Positions 32,051-40,135 of a stretch of DNA of 42,178 nt are shown here, piece after piece. The notes beneath the pieces were generated by a model. The model made no database searches. It saw nothing but the letters and a program-made list of their open reading frames with translations, and was not told where the DNA came from. The first letter of the stretch is position 1, and every line of letters begins with the position of its first letter. Source of the DNA: Clostridia bacterium (GTDB lineage: Bacteria > Bacillota_A > Clostridia > Monoglobales > Monoglobaceae); NCBI GenBank assembly GCA_017436135.1, contig JAFSDQ010000013.1, positions 1 to 42,178 on the forward strand, read 5' to 3'. The translations under genes and the position numbers were made by a program.

Positions 32051-33373
32051 GTGAACGATTTAAAAGAAATATGGAACAGCGTTCTTGCCCAGATGGCAGA
32101 AGAGGTTTCTGCTGTTTCATTTGATACGTGGATAAAACCCATTAAGCCTGTTGCTCTTAACGGAAACGTAATTACCCTTTCTGTTGGAACCAGTCCCAAC
32201 AAAAATATGGTTCTTACCAAGTTTCGCTCTATGATTGAGAGCTGTCTGGAGCTTGCGGCTGACCGCTCCTTTGAGCTTGACGTTATTGTTGAAAACGACA
32301 CCCCAAAGGAAAAGGCTGCACCCTCTGCTGATGACCCAATTAACCACCAGAGCTCTCTTAATCCAAGGTATTCATTTGAAAACTTTGTAGTTGGCGGAAA
32401 CAACAACCTTGCCCATGGTGCTGCTATGGCTGTTGCAGAAACCCCCGGGGTGAAGTATAATCCCTTGTTTCTCTACGGGGGAAGCGGTCTTGGCAAAACC
32501 CATCTTTTGCAGGCAATCGGTAATCGCTTTTCAGAAATTTATCCTGAAAAGAAGGTTCTTTATACCACAAGTGAAAAATTTACATACGAGCTTGTTACTG
32601 CAATTAGAGAAAAGACAAACCAGGATTTTCGTAATAAATATCGCACGGTTGACCTTTTGCTGGTTGACGATATTCAGTTTCTGGCGACTAAAGAGCTGGC
32701 TCAAGACGAGTTTTTCCATACCTTTAACACTTTATACGAAGCCGGAAATCAGATAGTGCTGACCTCCGACCGACTCCCCTCCGAAACTCCTCACCTGACA
32801 GACAGACTGAAGGGCAGATTTCAGATGGGCTTGCTTGCAGATGTTCAGCCTCCCGATTACGAAACCCGTCTTGCTATTCTTCGGGCAAAAATCGAGGACG
32901 AGTATTTTACCTTTGACGAGGAAATTATAGAATATGTTGCAAACAATATCCGCTCCAATGTCCGTGACCTTGAGGGGGCTGTAAAGCGTATTCTTGCCTA
33001 TGCGGGAATTGAGAGGACAAACACAATTTCTATTGAGCTTGCCCAAAAGGCTCTGGCACAGATAATTCAGGATCTTCCAAACAGAAATGTCACAATTTCA
33101 GTTATCATAGACGAGGTGGAAAAATATTATCATCTGCCAAAGGGTTCTCTTGTGGCAAAGAAGCGCTCTAACGACATTGCTTATCCAAGACATATTGCTA
33201 TGTTCCTTTCAAGAGAAATTCTTGACGCTTCCTATCCCCAGATAGGGGACGAATTCAATCGGGACCATTCTACTGTTATGAACGCTGTGAGAAAAATCAG
33301 AGAAAACCTCAGCGGAAATACGGAGCTTGCGGAAAAGCTTAACGAATTAAAGGCAAATATCGAGAAAAACTAA
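32051..33373 (+). CDS. dnaA: chromosomal replication initiator DnaA
   Basis: The 440-residue protein has domain I (residues 1-85, VSFDTWIKPI), a short linker, the AAA+ domain with Walker A GGSGLGKTHLL and Walker B LLLVDDIQFL, and the C-terminal DNA-binding domain with the signature EFNRDHSTVMNAVRKI. It opens the replication origin by binding DnaA boxes. GTG 32051 follows AGGAGG by ten bases and gives the normal N-terminus. The upstream in-frame extension to 31796 is leader. It is followed by mnmE, not dnaN. Confidence 0.97.
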   Translation: MNDLKEIWNSVLAQMAEEVSAVSFDTWIKPIKPVALNGNVITLSVGTSPNKNMVLTKFRSMIESCLELAADRSFELDVIVENDTPKEKAAPSADDPINHQSSLNPRYSFENFVVGGNNNLAHGAAMAVAETPGVKYNPLFLYGGSGLGKTHLLQAIGNRFSEIYPEKKVLYTTSEKFTYELVTAIREKTNQDFRNKYRTVDLLLVDDIQFLATKELAQDEFFHTFNTLYEAGNQIVLTSDRLPSETPHLTDRLKGRFQMGLLADVQPPDYETRLAILRAKIEDEYFTFDEEIIEYVANNIRSNVRDLEGAVKRILAYAGIERTNTISIELAQKALAQIIQDLPNRNVTISVIIDEVEKYYHLPKGSLVAKKRSNDIAYPRHIAMFLSREILDASYPQIGDEFNRDHSTVMNAVRKIRENLSGNTELAEKLNELKANIEKN

Positions 33374-33387
33374 TATGCGGTGATTAT

Positions 33388-34785
33388 ATGAAACTACACG
33401 ATACGATTGCGGCAATTGCCACCCCTAAAGGCTCGGGTGGAATTGCCATTATCCGTTTAAGCGGTAATGATGCGGTAGCCATTGCCTCTAAAATGGTATA
33501 TCCCTACGGCAACAAGGAGCTGTCTTCTCTTGAGAGCCACAAGCTGACTCTGTGTCGCATTTCCTCTCCCGAGAGCCCCTCGGCAATTCTTGACGAGGCT
33601 TTAGTTGCTGTTATGTATGCCCCAAAATCTTATACCGGCGAAACCGTAGTGGAGATTAACTGCCATGGCGGTTTTTTGGTAGCAGACAAAATTCTTACAA
33701 AGCTCCTCTCTTGCGGTGCAAGGCTTGCAGAGGCAGGAGAATTTACAAGGCGGGCTTTTATAAACGGTAAAACCGACTTGAGCGGTGCAGAGGCTGTTAT
33801 GGATTTGATGAATTCCGGCTCGGAGGCGGGGCTTAACAATGCGGCAAAAATTCTAACCGGGGGTCTGGCAAAAAAGATTGCTGATTTTCGTTCCTCTGTT
33901 ATGGAGCTTGCCTCCCATGTTTCGGCAGCGGCGGACTTTCCCGATGAGGTTGACCCTATGGAAAGCCATCTGTTGATACAGCGCTTTGACCATTTACAAG
34001 GGGAGCTTACGGCACTTCTTGGCACCTTTGATACAGGTAGAATTATTCGTGACGGTGTCCGCACCGCCATTGTAGGCAAACCAAACGTAGGTAAATCCTC
34101 GGTTTTAAACGCCTTGCTTCGCTGGGACAGAGCCATTGTAACCGATGTCCCCGGCACCACCCGTGACACTATTGAGGAGCTTGCAACGGTAGGAGGCATT
34201 ACTCTTCGGCTTATTGATACGGCAGGTATACGCTCTGCCGCAGACGAGGTGGAAAAAATCGGAATTCAACGGTCTATGGAAAATATCGACCTGGCTGACC
34301 TTTGCTTGTTTGTTATTGATTCCTCTCAAGAGATAAGCCGGGAGGACTGTGAGATTGGAAAGGCTCTCCAAAACAAAAAGGTTATTCTTATTATAAATAA
34401 AACCGATAAGGCTTCAGCTCTGGGAGAAGCTTCTCCTGAAGCGACACTTGGGCTTTGCCCCGCTGCAACGATTTATACGGCTACCCCAAAGGGTTCTGCA
34501 CCAATTGGCATTGACGATTTGGAGGCTGTTATCTCCCGAATGTTTCAGGTGGGGGATATTAAAGAGGACCAGGTTTATCTTGCAAACGAAAGACAGCGGG
34601 ATTCTCTCCTCCGTGCAACCTCTGCCCTTGAAAACGCAAAGCAGGCTTTGGTTTCGGGTATGCCCTTTGACCTTTTGTTTATAGATTTAGAGGACACCCT
34701 CTCGGCTTTGGGCGAGGTTACAGGGGAAACTGTTCAGGAAGAAATCGTAGACAAGGTGTTTGAAAATTTTTGTGTAGGTAAGTAA
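33388..34785 (+). CDS. mnmE: tRNA modification GTPase MnmE
   Basis: The 465-residue protein has the N-terminal folate-binding domain (DTIAAIATPKGSGGIAIIRL), the G domain with P-loop GKPNVGKSS, DTAG and NKTD, and the invariant C-terminal CVGK. With MnmG it installs 5-carboxymethylaminomethyl groups on wobble uridines. It starts 15 bases after dnaA. In most Firmicutes mnmE lies on the far side of the origin with rnpA/yidC/jag, so this order is unusual. Confidence 0.96.
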   Translation: MKLHDTIAAIATPKGSGGIAIIRLSGNDAVAIASKMVYPYGNKELSSLESHKLTLCRISSPESPSAILDEALVAVMYAPKSYTGETVVEINCHGGFLVADKILTKLLSCGARLAEAGEFTRRAFINGKTDLSGAEAVMDLMNSGSEAGLNNAAKILTGGLAKKIADFRSSVMELASHVSAAADFPDEVDPMESHLLIQRFDHLQGELTALLGTFDTGRIIRDGVRTAIVGKPNVGKSSVLNALLRWDRAIVTDVPGTTRDTIEELATVGGITLRLIDTAGIRSAADEVEKIGIQRSMENIDLADLCLFVIDSSQEISREDCEIGKALQNKKVILIINKTDKASALGEASPEATLGLCPAATIYTATPKGSAPIGIDDLEAVISRMFQVGDIKEDQVYLANERQRDSLLRATSALENAKQALVSGMPFDLLFIDLEDTLSALGEVTGETVQEEIVDKVFENFCVGK

Positions 34786-34796
34786 TGGAGATTATT

Positions 34797-35795
34797 ATGT
34801 CAAGATTTGTTTCTGTTTCCTATGATTTTATTGATAAATATGTGAGATTTACCAAGCCTGAATACATTCAGGTTTATTTGTATGCCCGCTACTGCACAGA
34901 AAAAGATGGCGTGTTTCCCTCTGCAAAGCAGGTGGCAGACGCTCTTGACATCTCTGATGCAAAGGCGGAGTTTATATTCGAATTCTGGGCAACCCAAAAC
35001 CAGTTTGTTGCCACAAAAAACGGATACCAAATCAATGACACAAAAGCCGCACCTCTTAAACAGGAGGCAATATCTGACAGAAAGAGAATTCAATCTGCCA
35101 AGCCCTCTTATTCTCAAGAGGAAATCAACACAGTTGCGGCACAAAACAAACAAATATCGGGACTTTTCTATCAGTCCGAAACCATTTTAAACAAGGTCCT
35201 TACCGCCTCGGAAATGGAAATGCTGTTTTCCTTTAATGATTGGCTGGGGCTGCCTGTTGAGGTAATTATGATGCTTCTTTCTTATGCAGCGAAAAAAGGC
35301 AAAACCACCAAAAGATATCTGGAAACAGTTGCCATTGATTGGGCAGACAAGGGAATAGACACCTTTGAGGCGGCAGAGGCGTACATATCCGAGCTTGAAG
35401 CTATTGACAGTGCAGAGCATACTGTTCGTTCTGTTCTTGGCATATACGACAGGGGTCTTACCACTACAGAGAAAAAGTATATCCGTCTGTGGACAAGGGA
35501 TTTAAAAATTCCTACAGACCTTATTTCTCTTGCCTATGACAAAACGGTGGCTTATACAGGGAAGCTCAGCTGGAGCTATATGGATAAGCTTCTGCAAAGC
35601 TGGCTCGCCAGAGGCTTTACCACAATTTCTGATGTAAACGCCGCCGATGAAGAATTTTATCGTGCAAAAGGCGAAAATCAGGAAAAACAGAAAAAAGGCA
35701 AGAGTAAGTTTAACAATTACGAAGAAACTGCCACGGATTATAAGGCATTGGAAGAAGAAATTCTTGAAATGATGCTGGATGATTCGGAAATATAA
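34797..35795 (+). CDS. DnaD-domain primosome protein
   Basis: The 332-residue protein starts with a winged-helix-like region (YIQVYLYARYCTEKDGVFPSAKQVADAL) and has two DnaD/DnaB_2 domains, about residues 120-200 and 210-285, the second ending in the SWSYMDKLLQSWLARGFTT motif. A charged tail resembles those that contact the helicase loader. DnaD helps DnaA and DnaI load the replicative helicase. ATG 34797 with GGAG is preferred to ATG 34785, which overlaps the mnmE stop. Confidence 0.9.
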   Translation: MSRFVSVSYDFIDKYVRFTKPEYIQVYLYARYCTEKDGVFPSAKQVADALDISDAKAEFIFEFWATQNQFVATKNGYQINDTKAAPLKQEAISDRKRIQSAKPSYSQEEINTVAAQNKQISGLFYQSETILNKVLTASEMEMLFSFNDWLGLPVEVIMMLLSYAAKKGKTTKRYLETVAIDWADKGIDTFEAAEAYISELEAIDSAEHTVRSVLGIYDRGLTTTEKKYIRLWTRDLKIPTDLISLAYDKTVAYTGKLSWSYMDKLLQSWLARGFTTISDVNAADEEFYRAKGENQEKQKKGKSKFNNYEETATDYKALEEEILEMMLDDSEI

Positions 35796-35816
35796 CAGAG
35801 AAAGGAGGGGTTACAG

Positions 35817-36794
35817 ATGATATCTGCACATACCCTCGCCCATGATGAATTAGAGGAAATTCGCAAAAAAAATCAAGAGGAGCTTGAACGCCGCAAGGAC
35901 CTTGTGCGCTCTTCTGCCCCTGACTTTGCAGAGGCAGAGGCTGTTCTTTCTCAATGCGGTATTGCCCTTTCCAGATGTATCTTAAGCGGAACAAGGGACA
36001 TTTCTGCCATACGGGCACAAATTGAATCGGCACAAAAGAAAAAGGCAGAAATCCTGAAAAGATTATCTTTGCCCTCTGATTATTTAAACGATATATACAG
36101 CTGTGAAAAATGCCGTGATACAGGCTTTGACGAAAAGGGTCATCGTTGCCGGTGTCTTAAGCAGATGATTTCAAAATATGTAGGGGTCAACTCTAACCTG
36201 ACAGCAGCCATGCGTGACCAGACCTTTGACAATTTTGACTTTTCACTTTTTGAAAACTGTCCCGACATTAAGGGCTGTTCTGCACAGGCCCTTGCAAAAA
36301 AGATATTTAACAAATGTCTTGATTTTGCCAATACCTTTGAAGAGAAAGGCTCCAATCTCTATTTGTACGGCGGAGCGGGAACAGGTAAAACATACCTTTC
36401 CTCCTGTATCGCAAACAAAGCCTTGGAGAGAGGCTTTTCCGTATACTATCAGTCGGCTTTTCAGCTTCTTGATACCTTTGAAAAACTAAAGTTTGGCCGC
36501 TTCGACCAGGAGGAGCTTCCCTCTGCAGAGTATGCGGTAAAATATGCCTACACTGCAGACCTGCTTATAATTGATGATGTGGGAACAGAGTTTGTAAGCG
36601 GTTATTCCTCTGCTGCACTCTTTGATATAATCAACTCCAGATTGGTAGCAGGAAAGAGTACCATTATTTCATCTAACCTGACTCCCTCAAAAATCGAGGA
36701 AATCTACGGAGGACGTATTGCCTCAAGAATTACAGGCTCATTTGATGTTCTTGCCTTTCTTGGCGCAGACCTGCGAAGAATAGCAAGAGGGTAA
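35817..36794 (+). CDS. DnaI/DnaC-type helicase loader ATPase
   Basis: The 325-residue protein has an N-terminal helical part and a zinc-type cluster CEKCRDTGFDEKGHRCRC (about residues 98-115), as in DnaI, then an AAA+ domain with Walker A GGAGTGKTYL, Walker B LLIIDDVGTEF and a C-terminal Arg finger region GRIASRITG. It loads the replicative helicase onto DNA. AAAGGAGG lies nine bases before the ATG. DnaA, DnaD-like and DnaI-like genes in one row make a compact initiation operon. Confidence 0.92.
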   Translation: MISAHTLAHDELEEIRKKNQEELERRKDLVRSSAPDFAEAEAVLSQCGIALSRCILSGTRDISAIRAQIESAQKKKAEILKRLSLPSDYLNDIYSCEKCRDTGFDEKGHRCRCLKQMISKYVGVNSNLTAAMRDQTFDNFDFSLFENCPDIKGCSAQALAKKIFNKCLDFANTFEEKGSNLYLYGGAGTGKTYLSSCIANKALERGFSVYYQSAFQLLDTFEKLKFGRFDQEELPSAEYAVKYAYTADLLIIDDVGTEFVSGYSSAALFDIINSRLVAGKSTIISSNLTPSKIEEIYGGRIASRITGSFDVLAFLGADLRRIARG

Positions 36795-36867
36795 TAATTT
36801 AAAAGGCAGAAACGGAAATACAAAAAATCAATTTGTTTTACAGTATACCCATTATATACATCAATTT

Positions 36868-37075
36868 CGTAGGGAACGGATTTATCCGTTCCCTACAATA
36901 TCTATGGAATTACATAACATTGCAGGGTTCGGCATAGCCTCCCTCTGTGAGGGAGGTGGCAAACCGATAGGTTTGTCGGTGGGAGCGTGTAAATTATTTT
37001 GCAAACTCCTCCCGTCACGCTTTGCGTGCCACCCTCCTCAAAGAGGAGGGCTCATTTACGCCGTAGGGTAGGGGC
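36868..37075. repeat. composite palindromic repeat, full copy
   Basis: The order is GTAGGGAACGGA/TCCGTTCCCTAC (36869-36896), GCCTCCCTCtgtGAGGGAGG, CCGATAGGTTTGTCGG, GTGTAAATTATTTTGCAAA, CCCGTCACGCTTTGCGTGCC, CCCTCCTCaaaGAGGAGGG and GCCGTAGGG. The same order is found at 41961-42178 and inverted at 12776-12992. It fills the gap between dnaI and the veg terminator. Confidence 0.82.
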
Positions 37076-37100
37076 AAGATCCCCCGATTAAAACAACAAA

Positions 37101-37130
37101 AACCCCCTTGTTTCACAACAAGGGGGTTTT
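37101..37130. terminator. bidirectional terminator between dnaI and veg
   Basis: AACCCCCTTGTT pairs perfectly with AACAAGGGGGTT around TCAC, flanked by A and T runs on the two sides. The neighbouring genes converge on it. Confidence 0.9.
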
Positions 37131-37177
37131 ATTGTCCTCATCTTCAGTAAAAAATAAATCTAAAATACTGTTCGGAA

Positions 37178-37444
37178 TTATTCTTCGGTGTCAGGCTCGC
37201 AAATATAAAGCTCTACTGTTTTTGTCAATACATCTGCATAGCTGTAAGAAACTCTTCTCTCTGATGTAACAACATCATCTTCTGCATCAAGCATTACTGT
37301 AAAAATGCTGGGATAGGTGTTTTCAATCACGCCTTCTCTGACTACGACTTTCTTTCTCCCATACTTGGATTTAAGCTTTACCTTGCTTCCAACATTTTCT
37401 GCAAGATTTTCTTTAATCCCAATCAATTCCTTCTGTATGTACAA
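37178..37444 (-). CDS. veg: Veg family protein
   Basis: The 88-residue protein matches Veg (DUF1021): an N-terminal helix IKENLAENVGSKVKLKSKYGRKK, the core ENTYPSIFTVML, and the C-terminal RRVSYSYADVLTKTVEL. Veg affects biofilm matrix gene expression and spore outgrowth in Bacillus subtilis, with an incompletely known mechanism. The start codon is TTG, with AAGGAG ten bases upstream. No ATG exists near the family N-terminus. Confidence 0.92.
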   Translation of the reverse strand: MYIQKELIGIKENLAENVGSKVKLKSKYGRKKVVVREGVIENTYPSIFTVMLDAEDDVVTSERRVSYSYADVLTKTVELYICEPDTEE

Positions 37445-37473
37445 AATAACAACACTCCTTACTATATAGAGTT

Positions 37474-37502
37474 ATTATACCATATTATTTCATTTTTGTA
37501 AA
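37474..37502 (-). promoter_or_regulatory. veg promoter
   Basis: On the minus strand TTTACA (37497-37502) and a perfect TATAAT (37474-37479) are 17 bases apart. Confidence 0.78.
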
Positions 37503-37559
37503 GAGAAAAAAACAAATATTATTCAAAGTTTTTACAAAATTATTACATTTCTGACTTCC

Positions 37560-37588
37560 TTGACTTTTTTCCTTTTTTAGGATATACT
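37560..37588 (+). promoter_or_regulatory. acyltransferase gene promoter
   Basis: TTGACT (37560-37565) and TATACT (37583-37588) are separated by 17 bases, 57 bases before the gene. Confidence 0.65.
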
Positions 37589-37645
37589 TTTTGTATTATT
37601 ATGGGGTAAAATCAGCTTATTTTTTGATAGAGAGGTGAAGAGTTT

Positions 37646-38704
37646 ATGGGTAATTCAACACACAAACGAAAAGGGGATCTTGTCTTTTTAAATATCCTTT
37701 TTTGTATGCTGGTAATCTTTATTCACGTAGCATCAGAGGTTGTTTCTCAAGCTCCGCGGGATTCGGCTTTTTTCAAGGTGGTATTCTCTGCCCACAGGCT
37801 CTCTTCCTTTGTTGTTCAGGGCTTTATTCTCATTAGCGGAGTCAAGCTCTTTCTCCATAAAGGAGAGAATATAAACTATCTTAAATACTATACAACCCGC
37901 CTAACCCGAGTTGTGCTCCCCTATATATTTTGGGTTATTGTTTATTACATCTATTTTTGTTCACAGAACTACTTTTCCTTTGACCTATCCAAGCTGATTT
38001 ATCACATTTTGTACGGAGATTTATCGGCTCACTTTTATTTTGTTATAATACTTGTTCAATTTGACCTTTTAGCCCCTTTGTGGATGTATTTGTTTAAAAG
38101 GGGAAATCCATGTGTGCATATAGCATTTTCTCTTATTATTACAGTAATATCAGGGCAGTTTCTTATGCCTGTGCTCACAACTCTTTTTCCCTCGATACCA
38201 AACTTTAACCTGGACAACTGTTTTCTCCGATATCTGATTTACTGGACGGGTGGGTGCATGATAGGCAAGCACTATAACGAATTTCAGGGGTATCTTAAGG
38301 GCAATATTGTTTCCGTTAGTTTAACCTTTATTTTTTGTGCCGCTTTGAATGTTGCTGTTGTGTTGTCCACGGTCGGGCATTTTCCTGTATGGCTTGATTT
38401 TATACATATTATGTATTGTATGAGTGCAATCCTGTTCTTCTATATGCTGTCACAGCTTTTTGCAGGGGGCGGAGGATTTATACTGAAGCCTTTCTCTGCC
38501 ATTGACAAATCAAGCTACACCATATATTTGATACATTGCCTTGTTCTTGTAATGGTAAACGATTATATGACTAAAATCGGCATTACATCTCTTGGACAGC
38601 GTTTTGGCTTGCGGGCGGCTGTGGTTTACGGAGGAAGCATTGCCATTGCCCTTTTGTGGCAGCTGTGTAAATTCATTGTATCAAAGGGCTTTAAAAAAGC
38701 ATAA
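37646..38704 (+). CDS. acyltransferase-3 family membrane protein
   Basis: The 352-residue protein has about ten membrane helices and the early LVIFIHVASE motif with the conserved His of acyltransferase 3 (PF01757) enzymes, plus a later Arg-rich loop after TTRLTRVVLPYIFW. Such proteins O-acetylate or otherwise acylate surface sugars and peptidoglycan. The substrate cannot be told from sequence. The start has AGAGAGGTGA upstream. Confidence 0.87.
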   Translation: MGNSTHKRKGDLVFLNILFCMLVIFIHVASEVVSQAPRDSAFFKVVFSAHRLSSFVVQGFILISGVKLFLHKGENINYLKYYTTRLTRVVLPYIFWVIVYYIYFCSQNYFSFDLSKLIYHILYGDLSAHFYFVIILVQFDLLAPLWMYLFKRGNPCVHIAFSLIITVISGQFLMPVLTTLFPSIPNFNLDNCFLRYLIYWTGGCMIGKHYNEFQGYLKGNIVSVSLTFIFCAALNVAVVLSTVGHFPVWLDFIHIMYCMSAILFFYMLSQLFAGGGGFILKPFSAIDKSSYTIYLIHCLVLVMVNDYMTKIGITSLGQRFGLRAAVVYGGSIAIALLWQLCKFIVSKGFKKA

Positions 38705-38730
38705 ATTTCTATAAGAAAGGCAGAATATAT

Positions 38731-39597
38731 ATGAATCTTTGTCACCCCTCTGTATTGAAAGAAATTCTGAACAGACACGGGTTTTCCTTTTCAAAATCCC
38801 TGGGTCAGAATTTCCTGATTGACGAAAATGTTTTAAACAAAATCCTTTCCGCCTCTGATATAGGGGAGGACTCTTGTGTTCTTGAAATCGGCCCGGGGGC
38901 GGGCACTCTTACAAGGTGTCTTGCGGGGACAGGGGCAACCTGTGTAGCGGTGGAGATTGACAAGGCTCTTTTGCCCATTCTTGAGGAAACAACAGGGGAG
39001 TTTGAAAACTTTACCCTGATTAACAACGATATTTTAAAGGTGGACCTTTCAGAGCTTGCAGAGAAATATTTTAGGGGCAAACCCTTTCACGTTATTGCAA
39101 ATCTGCCATATTATATTACAACCCCTATTGTTATGAAGCTCTTTGAGGAGAGACTTCCTGTTTCTTCCATGACCCTTATGGTGCAAAAAGAGGTTGCTGA
39201 CAGAATGTGTGCAGCCTGCGGAGGTAAAGACTACGGTGCGCTTTCGGTGGCGGTACAATATTATTCAACCCCGTCGGTTATCTGCAAGGCAGAGCCTCAT
39301 TGCTTTATGCCCCAGCCAAAGGTGGCATCAAGTGTGGTTCATCTGGCAGTAGGTTCAACCCCTTCCGTGTCTGTAACAGACGAGAAGAGCTTCTTCGCTA
39401 TTGTTAAATCTGCCTTTGGACAAAGACGGAAAACCTTGCTCAATGCCCTTTCCAAAAGTCCTTATATATCAACGGAAAAGGAAGCGGTTTTGTCCGCTCT
39501 TGACAAAATGGGCTTGTCTGCCGACATACGGGGAGAGAGGTTGAGCATAGAACAGTTTGCGGAATTGTCCAACATTTTGTGTGGTAAATTGGCTTAA
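38731..39597 (+). CDS. rsmA: 16S rRNA dimethyladenosine transferase RsmA (KsgA)
   Basis: The 288-residue protein has the SAM-binding motif I LEIGPGAGTLTRCL, an acidic VAVEIDKAL motif II, and catalytic motif IV NLPYYITTP. It dimethylates A1518 and A1519 in helix 45 of 16S rRNA late in small-subunit assembly. A modest GAAAGGC site precedes the ATG. The gene follows the acyltransferase by 26 bases and may share its transcript. Confidence 0.96.
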   Translation: MNLCHPSVLKEILNRHGFSFSKSLGQNFLIDENVLNKILSASDIGEDSCVLEIGPGAGTLTRCLAGTGATCVAVEIDKALLPILEETTGEFENFTLINNDILKVDLSELAEKYFRGKPFHVIANLPYYITTPIVMKLFEERLPVSSMTLMVQKEVADRMCAACGGKDYGALSVAVQYYSTPSVICKAEPHCFMPQPKVASSVVHLAVGSTPSVSVTDEKSFFAIVKSAFGQRRKTLLNALSKSPYISTEKEAVLSALDKMGLSADIRGERLSIEQFAELSNILCGKLA

Positions 39598-39649
39598 TTA
39601 CACCATACGGAATTCCGATGCCAAAAAATTTCAGGAGGGGAGGCTGACT

Positions 39650-39973
39650 ATGTTTTGTCCCAAATGCAAAGCTGAATATCGGGAGGGGATAACTAAATGT
39701 ATTGAGTGCGGATGCTCCCTCTGTGATACTCTGCCTCAAGAAAATTCAGCATTTGACCCTGATGATAACGGAACCTGTGTATATACCGCCTCTGATGAAT
39801 TTGAAGCAGAAGTTATTATTGCAAAGCTTCGGGCAGAGGGGGTTTATGCCTTTAAGCGCTTTCGGGGCACCGACGGCTATGGGCGTATTATCCTTGGCAG
39901 AACCGTTTTGGGGGTTGAGGTTATTGTGTCCGGTTCAGATGCAATTACAGCTGTAGAGATTATCAACAGCTGA
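39650..39973 (+). CDS. zinc-ribbon plus DUF2007-like small protein
   Basis: The 107-residue protein starts with a zinc ribbon (MFCPKCKAEYREGITKCIECGCSL: CX2C and CX2CX1C) and ends in a domain resembling DUF2007 (EFEAEVIIAKLRAEGVYAF, then LGVEVIVSGSDAITAVEII), which is related to signal-transducing PII-like folds. Function is unknown. ATG 39650 has GGAGGGGAGG upstream, and the earlier in-frame starts overlap rsmA. Confidence 0.82.
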   Translation: MFCPKCKAEYREGITKCIECGCSLCDTLPQENSAFDPDDNGTCVYTASDEFEAEVIIAKLRAEGVYAFKRFRGTDGYGRIILGRTVLGVEVIVSGSDAITAVEIINS

Positions 39974-40135
39974 CGGAAAATTTCTACAAATACATATAAA
40001 GGATTGTTAAAAAATTGTCTATTTTATATATTGCAATTTTTTTACTTTTGGTGTATAGTATAATTGGAGTAATTTTGATATACTTTTATTTATGGAAGAT
40101 TATTAAATTATATATAAAATTAGGAGGACAAAAAA

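Noticed and set aside
33630..34199. 189-residue open frame opposite mnmE
   Set aside because: Antisense shadow of the conserved mnmE gene.
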